NCBI GenBank assembly: GCA_041736155.1
Contig: JBGSUL010000075.1
Coordinates: 1-64,000 of the forward strand
Origin: JANPLN01 sp041736155
GTDB taxonomy: Bacteria > Bdellovibrionota > Bdellovibrionia > Bdellovibrionales > JAGQZY01
Direction: 5' to 3'
Length of the DNA stretch: 64,000 nt
In this document: piece after piece, positions 8,755 to 15,434 of the stretch
How the letters are laid out: each line of letters begins with the position of its first letter
Numbering within the stretch: position 1 is the stretch's first letter
The notes under the pieces: model-generated
Told to the model about the DNA's origin: nothing
Seen by the model: only the letters and a program-made list of their open reading frames with translations
Databases searched by the model: none
Made by a program: the position numbers and the translations under genes

Positions 8755-9372
8755 ATGCGTCAATCCCAAGAGAGCCTTAGCATATGTCGTTTCAAGTCCG
8801 GGATGTACACTGAGTTCAAAGCGTATGTTTTGTCGATCGAGGATTTGAAATTCCCAACCGCCAGCGACGAAAAGATGATAGGCATCGAGATCGACAAGAG
8901 GGCGAAGTTCTTTGTCAGAGTCTAAAATTAAGCTGACACCACCGCCCCAATACAGACGATAGAGATTGCGCGTTGGCAAGCTGTGCGCCGCTAATTGCAG
9001 CCAGCCATTGCCACCGTGAATATCCAATCCAATTTGAAAACGTGTGGTCGCCGTCATCCATGGAGCGATATGTAGACCAATCCAACCACTGTGAATTTCA
9101 TTATCGCTTTCGTAACCTCGACTCAAGGCGAGAGTGGCGCTGGGGCGGGGTTCTAAGTGATAAGTGGGAGCTTGAGGAAGGGGACTGAGAGGCTGATGTG
9201 GGTCTAACCCCGACTGTTCGAGATCCACATCGACTTTGGTGGGAGGAGGTGTTTCCTGTTTGGGAGAAGGGGCCACATACGTTTGTTCGGTGCGAGAGCT
9301 CGCCCATGCATGCTCGCTCGCAAGCCAACACCAACAAATGCCTAGAAAGCCAAGAAATAATTGTCTCATCAT
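8746..9372 (-). CDS. Small outer-membrane barrel-like protein of unknown function
   Basis: The 208 residues start with a signal peptide (LFLGFLGICWCWLASEHAWA, cleaved near residue 24), then a Pro-rich linker (about 30-75). The body has alternating hydrophobic and polar residues and ends in THQF. A terminal Phe is typical of barrels assembled by the Bam complex. No named family is recognised. There is no clear Shine-Dalgarno site; a TATAAT box sits only 6 nt upstream of the ATG, so the message may be leaderless. Two adjacent ATG codons (9372 and 9369) are possible starts. It faces coaE, and the two genes converge on the fold-back repeats. Confidence 0.6.
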   Translation of the reverse strand: MMRQLFLGFLGICWCWLASEHAWASSRTEQTYVAPSPKQETPPPTKVDVDLEQSGLDPHQPLSPLPQAPTYHLEPRPSATLALSRGYESDNEIHSGWIGLHIAPWMTATTRFQIGLDIHGGNGWLQLAAHSLPTRNLYRLYWGGGVSLILDSDKELRPLVDLDAYHLFVAGGWEFQILDRQNIRFELSVHPGLETTYAKALLGLTHQF

Positions 9373-9384
9373 GGAATTATTATA
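9373..9384 (-). promoter_or_regulatory. -10 box directly before the start codon (leaderless mRNA candidate)
   Basis: On the minus strand TATAAT occupies 9384-9379 and is followed by AATTCC and the ATG at 9372. Transcription would begin at or next to the ATG. No good -35 hexamer is visible, so this rests on the perfect -10 and the missing ribosome site. Confidence 0.35.
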
Positions 9385-9454
9385 CTCTTAAAGAGGTTGT
9401 TGAAAAGTTCATACCGAGCGGAGCAGGACCTTATCGCCCAAAGGATGTAAAGAG

Positions 9455-10603
9455 ATGCGTTTCATTTTTATTTTTCTAGCAGTGAGTTACTTTGGTGTTC
9501 GTCCATCGTGGGCAGGTCAAGCGATGTACTATGGAATTCATCAGCAGTTTATGTCGACACGTGCGATGGGAATGGGGAATGCCCATGTGGCTGTGGCCGA
9601 CGACGAAAATGCCATCTTCTATAATCCAGCGGGAACTTTGCGTTCTACAAAACGCACAATGAATTTTTTCATTAAGGGTGGGGGCAATCCTGACATTCCT
9701 GATTTTATGGATGAGATTAAAACGGCGCAGGATGATACCAACTCTTCGCAAGCCATCGGTAATCTTTTAGCTTCTAAATACGGTGAGCACTATTCTTTGC
9801 GTGCGCCGTCGTTGGGATTTATTTGGGCGACACCAAAATGGTCGCTGGCGTTTATTCCTGCCGATGCCACGGTAGAAATGGGATTGCATCAAGCAGTGGG
9901 ACCTGCGATCAACTTGGTGGCGTATCAAGATACCACGCTGGCTTATTCGCGCGCGTGGAATATTAAAAAAATGAACTACGGGCGTTTAGATATGGGTGCC
10001 ACAGCGAAACTCATTTACCGCGGACATCTGGATAAGATTGTGGATATCGCTTCTATTCAAAATGATAAAATCATCGAAGCCGCTGAGAGCAATGAAGGAA
10101 TGACCTTAGATTTTGATTGGGGGATGCTGTGGCAAGCGCCCGAGTACAGCTCGGGATTCTGGAGCGTGTTCCAGCCGACGCTAGGGTTGAATGTGCGTAA
10201 CGTGTTAGATTACGGCTACTTTAGCAATCTTGGCCTCTACTCGGACGACAAAAATGGCGACCCCGATAAACTCCATCGGGTGGTCGATCTCGGCACCGCG
10301 TTCAAACTCCCTAAATGGTGGCTGTGGTCTACGCAGATAGCCATCGATGTGCGTGATATTCTTCACCCCAATTGGACGGTGGAGAAGGGAATCCACGCCG
10401 GCCTGGAATTTAATTGGGAAATGTTTTCATGGTGGAAGGGCGGATGGCGCGTGGGGATGAACCAAACCTACCTCACCGCGGGCTTTTCCGGCCAACTATG
10501 GATATTTAAACTAGATTTAGCCACCTTTGGCCGCGAAATCGGTACCAAATCTACCAAAAAAGAAGACCGCGTCTACATGCTGACCGCCAGTTTGGACTTT
10601 TAA
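9455..10603 (+). CDS. FadL/PorV-like outer-membrane protein, paralogue 1
   Basis: 382 residues. A signal peptide (IFIFLAVSYFGVRPSWA) is followed by the family hallmark STRAMGMGNAHVAVADDENA, then IFYNPAGT. This 'R.mGMG.A..A.a.d..a.fyNPAgl' start is shared by OmpP1/FadL/TodX transporters and PorV/PorQ-type barrels. The C-terminus, with MLTASLDF ending in Phe, fits an outer-membrane barrel. Two relatives follow at 12361 and 14191, with matching N- and C-terminal motifs. Substrate unknown: FadL relatives move hydrophobic compounds, and PorV relatives serve secretion. AAGGATGTAAAGAG gives the ribosome site. An imperfect hairpin ends the unit. Confidence 0.75.
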   Translation: MRFIFIFLAVSYFGVRPSWAGQAMYYGIHQQFMSTRAMGMGNAHVAVADDENAIFYNPAGTLRSTKRTMNFFIKGGGNPDIPDFMDEIKTAQDDTNSSQAIGNLLASKYGEHYSLRAPSLGFIWATPKWSLAFIPADATVEMGLHQAVGPAINLVAYQDTTLAYSRAWNIKKMNYGRLDMGATAKLIYRGHLDKIVDIASIQNDKIIEAAESNEGMTLDFDWGMLWQAPEYSSGFWSVFQPTLGLNVRNVLDYGYFSNLGLYSDDKNGDPDKLHRVVDLGTAFKLPKWWLWSTQIAIDVRDILHPNWTVEKGIHAGLEFNWEMFSWWKGGWRVGMNQTYLTAGFSGQLWIFKLDLATFGREIGTKSTKKEDRVYMLTASLDF

Positions 10604-10611
10604 GGCATTTT

Positions 10612-10650
10612 CCGTATTCGGAAGACGGTTCACCGTCTACAGAATACCGG
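10612..10650 (+). terminator. Imperfect hairpin between the barrel gene and rpsD
   Basis: CCGTATTC-GG-AAGACGGT pairs with ACCGTCT-AC-AGAATACCGG with a few mismatches and a 2-nt loop. No T run follows, so it may be a weak or Rho-assisted terminator, or a leader element of rpsD. Confidence 0.4.
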
Positions 10651-10670
10651 GGATTTACGTTGTGTTTTAT

Positions 10671-10700
10671 TTGACGTTAAGCCCCGATTTGTGGGATACA
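10671..10700 (+). promoter_or_regulatory. Sigma-70-type promoter for rpsD
   Basis: TTGACG (10671-10676), an 18-nt spacer and GATACA (10695-10700) lie 46 nt before the rpsD start. This gives a short leader, and is consistent with rpsD being expressed alone here rather than from the ribosomal alpha operon. Confidence 0.45.
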
Positions 10701-10746
10701 GACCCTTCGGAAAAATCTGCGTAAGCAGTTAAAACGAAAGGTAAAA

Positions 10747-11379
10747 ATGGCATCAGAAAAAAGACGTGCTCGTTTCAGAATTCAAAGACGCCTTGGGGTA
10801 GAACTTCCCGGACTTGGAAAAGCCGGTGCCCTAGAACGACGTCCTTATCCTCCTGGACAGCATGGAAACAAGCGTAAAAAGTTTTCGAACTACGCCCTTC
10901 AGCTCGAAGAGAAACAAAAAGTCATGTTTCACTACGGGCTTCGCGAAAAACAGTTGCGTCGATTTATTCGTGACGCACAAAAAGGAAGCGCCGACAAAAA
11001 CTGGATCAGTCAATTAGCAGGTCGTCTCGAACTGCGTATTGATAATTTTGTTTTTAGAGCCGGCTTCGCTCCCAGCATCATGTCTGCCCGTCAAATGGTA
11101 AGTCATGGTCATGTTTTCGTGAACGGAAAAAAGGTGAGCGTAGGTTCGGTGGTATTAAAAGTCGGCGACACTGTAACGTTGAGAGAAGATTCTTATCAAC
11201 ATCAGTGTTACCTCAAAGCGAAACAAAGTCCTCGCCTTGAACTTCCGGATTACATTGAAAAAACCGAAGTCTCAGGAAAAGACGTGGTAAAGGTGAAAGC
11301 AGTTCCAGGAACTGAATATTTCCCGTTCCCATTCTCTGCGAACTTATTTGCGGAATACTACTCACTACGTAGCGTTTAA
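10747..11379 (+). CDS. rpsD: Ribosomal protein S4
   Basis: Primary 16S rRNA-binding protein of the small subunit, which nucleates 30S assembly and helps decoding accuracy. The 210 residues include the conserved RRLGVELPGL and RRPYPPGQHG N-terminal blocks and the S4 RNA-binding fold (about 98-160: ARQMVSHGHVFVNGKKV). The N-terminal zinc-binding cysteines found in some S4 proteins are absent (C- type). The gene is solitary, with its own promoter and terminator. In most bacteria S4 lies with rpsM, rpsK, rpoA and rplQ. A second copy elsewhere is possible but cannot be checked here. Confidence 0.95.
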   Translation: MASEKRRARFRIQRRLGVELPGLGKAGALERRPYPPGQHGNKRKKFSNYALQLEEKQKVMFHYGLREKQLRRFIRDAQKGSADKNWISQLAGRLELRIDNFVFRAGFAPSIMSARQMVSHGHVFVNGKKVSVGSVVLKVGDTVTLREDSYQHQCYLKAKQSPRLELPDYIEKTEVSGKDVVKVKAVPGTEYFPFPFSANLFAEYYSLRSV

Positions 11380-11426
11380 TTTCGTCGTCCTGAGCGAAGC
11401 GAAGGACCTCGTAGTTATTATCAAAG

Positions 11427-11458
11427 AAAAAAAGGCTCCTCTCGGAGCCTTTTTTTTT
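11427..11458. terminator. Bidirectional-looking Rho-independent terminator after rpsD
   Basis: A-rich run, then GGCTCC-TCTC-GGAGCC, then nine T. Strong on the plus strand. Between it and rpsD lies GTCCTGAGCGAAGCGAAGGAC (11391-11411 region), a small palindrome of a type often repeated between genes. Confidence 0.85.
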
Positions 11459-11495
11459 GCATCAAAATCTTACAAGGATGACGCAAATCTCAACG

Positions 11496-11516
11496 AAAAG
11501 GTACGGCGTACCTTTT
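11496..11516 (-). terminator. Terminator of the 11516-12220 lipoprotein gene
   Basis: AAAAGGTAC-GGC-GTACCTTTT forms a 9-bp stem abutting the TAA stop of the minus-strand gene. It shares the string CGGCGTACCTTTTT with the terminator at 15335-15363. Confidence 0.6.
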
Positions 11517-12220
11517 TAGTCGTTTGAACTTTCAAGCTGATTGATAAAAGCTTCGCCGATTGTCAGGGCATTTCCTCCACCAGCAGAAATAGCGTTGTTG
11601 ATGTTATCGCAAATTTCTGTTCCTTCGAAAGTGCCGCCTTCGACACACGCTGTGCTTTGCATGGCGATAATGTTATTTCCTACAGATGTGATTTCTGCAT
11701 CCGAAAGAGTCGTGGGATCCACATCAGGACCAGAGCCATCGAGCCAAGAAACAAGATCACCGCCCGGAGCAAGACTGCGAAGTAACGTGGCATTTTGTGC
11801 AGAGAGGGCGAGAATTCGTAAATTACTTGAACCACTGGCTGTGCAATTTGTCACTGCTGTAGCGGCATTGGTGATATCCGTGGGTGTGACAGTCGCGGCG
11901 TCGGCACTAAAACTGAATTCTTGATAAAACTGAAGTGTCGGATCAGCGGTATTGGTACTGTCATTGTTGTCGATATTTTCGATGGCAGAGATGATCGTCG
12001 GGGTGGTGATGCCTCCGCGAATAAAATCACCAGCACAGCGCAAGACGTAAGCCCGTGGTGTGTTGATCCCGGCGATGGGAGCTAGACAAGCGTCCGCTTC
12101 GGGTCCGGTGTCAGCGTGGTCCATGCACGTTTGTGCTGTGTAGATCTTGTCATCTTCATCTTGTTCGCAAGCGACGAGAAAGAGAGAGGAAAAAAGAATC
12201 AAAAAAGCCGCTTTGTTCAT
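11516..12220 (-). CDS. Lipoprotein of unknown function
   Basis: The signal sequence ends in the lipobox LFLVAC (Cys18), so the mature 217-residue protein should be a lipid-anchored envelope protein. Thr, Asn, Ala and Asp dominate, and several spaced Cys residues (CMDH, CLAP, LRCA, NCTA, ACVEG, ICDN) could form disulfides outside the cytoplasm. Compositionally it resembles the lipoprotein at 13379-14206, and both lie within the cluster of FadL/PorV-like barrels. They may be partners of those barrels, but this is inference from proximity. Divergent from the 12361 barrel gene across 140 nt. Confidence 0.65.
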   Translation of the reverse strand: MNKAAFLILFSSLFLVACEQDEDDKIYTAQTCMDHADTGPEADACLAPIAGINTPRAYVLRCAGDFIRGGITTPTIISAIENIDNNDSTNTADPTLQFYQEFSFSADAATVTPTDITNAATAVTNCTASGSSNLRILALSAQNATLLRSLAPGGDLVSWLDGSGPDVDPTTLSDAEITSVGNNIIAMQSTACVEGGTFEGTEICDNINNAISAGGGNALTIGEAFINQLESSND

Positions 12221-12360
12221 AGAAGAAACTCCTTGAGGTTGAGTCTGAATAGTATCGCCTAAGACGAGCAGAGAAGTTACTGTTCCAACGTCTAAATTTG
12301 TCTCCTATTTTTCTCGTCGAAACGCTTTTTTTCACAACATAAGAGATACTGAAATGAGCT

Positions 12361-13407
12361 ATGAAGAGTGTTATTTTTCTTCTTTATTTTATGATATTTA
12401 CCGCTGAATCTCACGCCGATTTTTATCAGGGAATTCGACAAATGGGAATGGGTGGCGCCGCGATTGCGGTGGTCAACGATGAAACCTCGTTGTTGTTAAA
12501 TCCCATTGGCCTCGGACGTTTGCGCGAACCGTACATTACGATCGTGGATCCCGAAGTCACGGTCGGTAGCAAAAGTGTGGCTACCGCATCGAACTTAATT
12601 ATGAGTGCGACAGATATTGAAGAAGTTTATCCCGAGTTGAGTGGCAATACGGATCGCTATTTTGCACGCACACAAATTTTCCCTTCGTATGTGGATCGCC
12701 ATTATGGTGGAGGCTTTCTGATGAAGAGTGAACTCACGGCCACACGATCCAGCGTGGATCAAACCGTCGACATGAATTATGTCAGCGACATGGCTGCGGT
12801 TCTTGGTTTTAACAAAAGTTTTTATGGTGGCGTGGTGAAAGTCGGTATGACAGGACGCTGGGTGGATCGCGTGCAATACAGAGGGACTTTAGATCCGACG
12901 GTGAGTGGTTTGGATACAAATCAATTTGCCGTGCAAGGGGCCGGGCTTGGTGCTGATTTAGGATTAAGCCTTTCATCGCCAACGGCTTGGTTGCCCACGT
13001 TCAGCCTTATGGCCAAAGACATCGGCGATACTTCGTTTACGATGAGCAGCGGTTCGCGCAGTGCTCTGACAACATCGGATCCAGAAAAAGTACCGATGAC
13101 CCTCGATGTCGCTGTGGCGCTTTTTCCGATTTGGGCGCGCTCGACGCGAGGTACATTCACCGTGGAATACGATGACGTTTTGGAGACCGGTGATGCAGTA
13201 AGAAAACTCCACGCCGGTATGGAAATCAACCTTGCCGACCGTTTGTTTTTCCGCGGTGGTTACAACCGTGGATATATCACCGGCGGCTTTGAATGGAACA
13301 TGCCATTTATACAACTTCAACTCGCTTACTATGGAGAAGAAGTGGGAACCGACGACAACCCTATCAAGGAAGAACGCTATGCCCTCAAAGCTGTTTTACG
13401 TTTTTAG
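12361..13407 (+). CDS. FadL/PorV-like outer-membrane protein, paralogue 2
   Basis: 348 residues: signal peptide (FLLYFMIFTAESHA, cleaved about residue 19), then IRQMGMGGAAIAVVNDETSL and LLLNPIG, the same N-terminal block as the 9455 and 14191 proteins. Near the C-terminus it carries FFRGGYNRGYITGGFEWN, which the third paralogue has as LRGGFNQGYYTYG. It ends in VLRF, a barrel-type C-terminus. The 13379 lipoprotein starts inside its last 29 bases, so barrel and lipoprotein are translationally coupled and probably work together. Confidence 0.75.
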   Translation: MKSVIFLLYFMIFTAESHADFYQGIRQMGMGGAAIAVVNDETSLLLNPIGLGRLREPYITIVDPEVTVGSKSVATASNLIMSATDIEEVYPELSGNTDRYFARTQIFPSYVDRHYGGGFLMKSELTATRSSVDQTVDMNYVSDMAAVLGFNKSFYGGVVKVGMTGRWVDRVQYRGTLDPTVSGLDTNQFAVQGAGLGADLGLSLSSPTAWLPTFSLMAKDIGDTSFTMSSGSRSALTTSDPEKVPMTLDVAVALFPIWARSTRGTFTVEYDDVLETGDAVRKLHAGMEINLADRLFFRGGYNRGYITGGFEWNMPFIQLQLAYYGEEVGTDDNPIKEERYALKAVLRF

Positions 13408-14206
13408 TCGGACTCTCGGGGGCCTTTTACTTTTCACGCTCACGGCCTGTAGTGAAAATATTCTCAAAGAGACGGCAAAGACAAACACCACAGAAGCGGT
13501 TTATTACCAGGCCAAATTAGAAATGAACGATGGGAATTACACAACCGCGATTCAACTTTTGCAATCTTTAGATCCCACATTTTTAGCACGTCGAGATGTG
13601 TCTCTGGTTTACGCTTCGGCCTTTTCGGGTCGCTGTGGTTTAAACTTTGTAAATCTCCTCACACAATTGGATAGCGTCGGTTCGGCGAGCACACTGTTTG
13701 TTTTTTTGATGAATTTGTTTCCCAATGGCACAGATTCCAAAATTGGTGATTGCGTGACCTCCGAAAGCACTTTGAACACCATTGGCGACTACACGGTGAG
13801 AACCACAGATGAAAATATTTTGATGGGTTTATCAAGTATTACCAAAGTGGGAACGGTGCTCAATCGATATGCGGACACCGACTCCGATGGATCGACGGAC
13901 GGGACATTTGACCACTGTGATTTAACGGATTTTCCTGATGACGCTGTTCGCGAGATAGGAACAGGAATTGCCAACGCTATTTTAAGTATTAACCAAGTGG
14001 GTTCAGCGGTCTCTTCAGATACGCTTTCAGAAATCACCGCAATATGTGCGATGAATGCCAACCTCAATGTTTTTTGTACAACGACAGATAAGTCGGCCTA
14101 CACCGCCATGGAAGTCACATTTTTGCGTTCGATTTTGGCTTCCACGAGTGAAGGTATTGGCGCGGTCTCTTGCCCAGGGAGTTTCATCACTTGTATTTGT
14201 CCTTAA
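13379..14206 (+). CDS. Lipoprotein with Ca-binding-like loop, coupled to barrel proteins
   Basis: I start the gene at ATG 13379 (AAGGAAG 6 nt upstream), inside the 3' end of the barrel gene; this gives a proper lipoprotein signal ending LFTLTAC (Cys24). The 275 residues begin with a TPR-like helix pair (AVYYQAKLEMNDGNYTTAIQ, about 37-56). Later comes DTDSDGSTDGTFDHCD (about 162-177), an aspartate-rich loop like those that bind calcium. The C-terminus is Cys-rich. Sandwiched between and overlapping two FadL/PorV-like barrels, it is a good candidate for a barrel partner, but no specific family is recognised. Confidence 0.7.
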   Translation: MPSKLFYVFSRTLGGLLLFTLTACSENILKETAKTNTTEAVYYQAKLEMNDGNYTTAIQLLQSLDPTFLARRDVSLVYASAFSGRCGLNFVNLLTQLDSVGSASTLFVFLMNLFPNGTDSKIGDCVTSESTLNTIGDYTVRTTDENILMGLSSITKVGTVLNRYADTDSDGSTDGTFDHCDLTDFPDDAVREIGTGIANAILSINQVGSAVSSDTLSEITAICAMNANLNVFCTTTDKSAYTAMEVTFLRSILASTSEGIGAVSCPGSFITCICP

Positions 14207-15333
14207 GGGTGATTTTCATTCTGATATTACTGCCCTGTGCACTGCGTGCAGAGGAAGTGCATGAGTACGGACTGTCGGTCAAAGCTTTGGGAATGGGCAA
14301 TGCCTACACTGGAGTGGCCAAGGGACATGATGCGATTTTTTATAATCCTGCGGCTTTTGCATCGTTGGAAGGTTTTCAGATTCGTTTTATGGGGCTCGAT
14401 ATGGGACTCAATGGTTTGGATGTCTACGACGAATACAAAGCGATTTATGATAACTCGGATGATCTGCCGGCCACGCTCAATGCGCTCTATGGTCAGCCCA
14501 TTTGGGCGCGGGTGGATTATCAGTTATCCGTCAGCATGGGACCCTTTATTGCGGGCGCGTATTCGCGCACCAACGTGGGATTTACGCTACTCAATCCGGC
14601 GTTGCCAAATCTCGCAGCAAATTACTATTCGGACTATGTTTTTTTTGCAGGCATGGGAATGGAGTTTGTGCCCAAAACTTTCGCGGCGGGTTTTAATATT
14701 AAACGTATCACACGCATAGCGGGGGGCGGAGATATTAGCGCGGGCACCTTGGCCTTTCTCGATTCCTCAGTGATTGAGGATACGGCGCAACAGACCGGTG
14801 TGGCGTATGGAATTGATTTTGGGGCCAAGCTCACAATACCAGGAGATTGGAAACCCTCGGCTGCTTTTGCGTGGCAAGATATCGGCAATACAAGTTTTTC
14901 ATTCAGTGAGACAACTCCCGCGCCGGAGACGATCAAGGATCGTATGAATGTGGCGTTGAGTTTGGAGCGTGAGTTTTTTGGAGGTATAGCCTTTCGTCCT
15001 TCGGTGGAGTTTAAGGGTGTGAATATTTCTAACAGCGATGTTCAGTTGGGAAAAAAACTGCATATGGGAGTAGAGGTTGCATTGCCGTTACTGACGCTGC
15101 GTGGAGGTTTTAACCAAGGTTATTACACTTATGGGGCATCGTTTGATTTCTGGTTGTTCCAGGTGGATCTGGCGACTTACGGAGTGGAACTGGGTGAATA
15201 CGTTGGTCAGCATGAAGATCGCCGCTATATGTTGCAGCTCACGATGGATTTCGGCATCGACAGCGTCTCCGGCGACTTCTTCAACTTCGCCAATGCCCGT
15301 CGTAAATCCCGCGGCATAAAACAACGCCGCTAG
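14191..15333 (+). CDS. FadL/PorV-like outer-membrane protein, paralogue 3
   Basis: The frame has no ATG near its beginning. TTG 14191, with GGGAG 8 nt upstream, gives a good signal peptide (YLSLRVIFILILLPCALRA). TTG 14170 and GTG 14209 are alternatives. The protein then reads SVKALGMGNAYTGVAKGHDA and IFYNPAA, the family hallmark. The barrel end is followed by an unusual basic tail of about 20 residues (ANARRKSRGIKQRR), which the two paralogues lack. The start overlaps the lipoprotein stop by 16 nt, so barrel-lipoprotein-barrel form one coupled unit. Substrate unknown. Confidence 0.75.
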   Translation: MYLSLRVIFILILLPCALRAEEVHEYGLSVKALGMGNAYTGVAKGHDAIFYNPAAFASLEGFQIRFMGLDMGLNGLDVYDEYKAIYDNSDDLPATLNALYGQPIWARVDYQLSVSMGPFIAGAYSRTNVGFTLLNPALPNLAANYYSDYVFFAGMGMEFVPKTFAAGFNIKRITRIAGGGDISAGTLAFLDSSVIEDTAQQTGVAYGIDFGAKLTIPGDWKPSAAFAWQDIGNTSFSFSETTPAPETIKDRMNVALSLEREFFGGIAFRPSVEFKGVNISNSDVQLGKKLHMGVEVALPLLTLRGGFNQGYYTYGASFDFWLFQVDLATYGVELGEYVGQHEDRRYMLQLTMDFGIDSVSGDFFNFANARRKSRGIKQRR

Positions 15334-15334
15334 T

Positions 15335-15363
15335 CGCAAAAAGGATCGGCGTACCTTTTTGCG
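15335..15363 (+). terminator. Terminator after the third barrel gene
   Basis: CGCAAAAAGG - nine-nt loop - CCTTTTTGCG begins one base after the TAG stop. The loop plus right arm share CGGCGTACCTTTTT with the terminator at 11496. Confidence 0.6.
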
Positions 15364-15434
15364 TATTAGGTATACTAACCAGCTGCGATGCAAAAAGGGA
15401 ACTGTTACCTGCGAGCCTGTGGTAGTCTTAGCGA

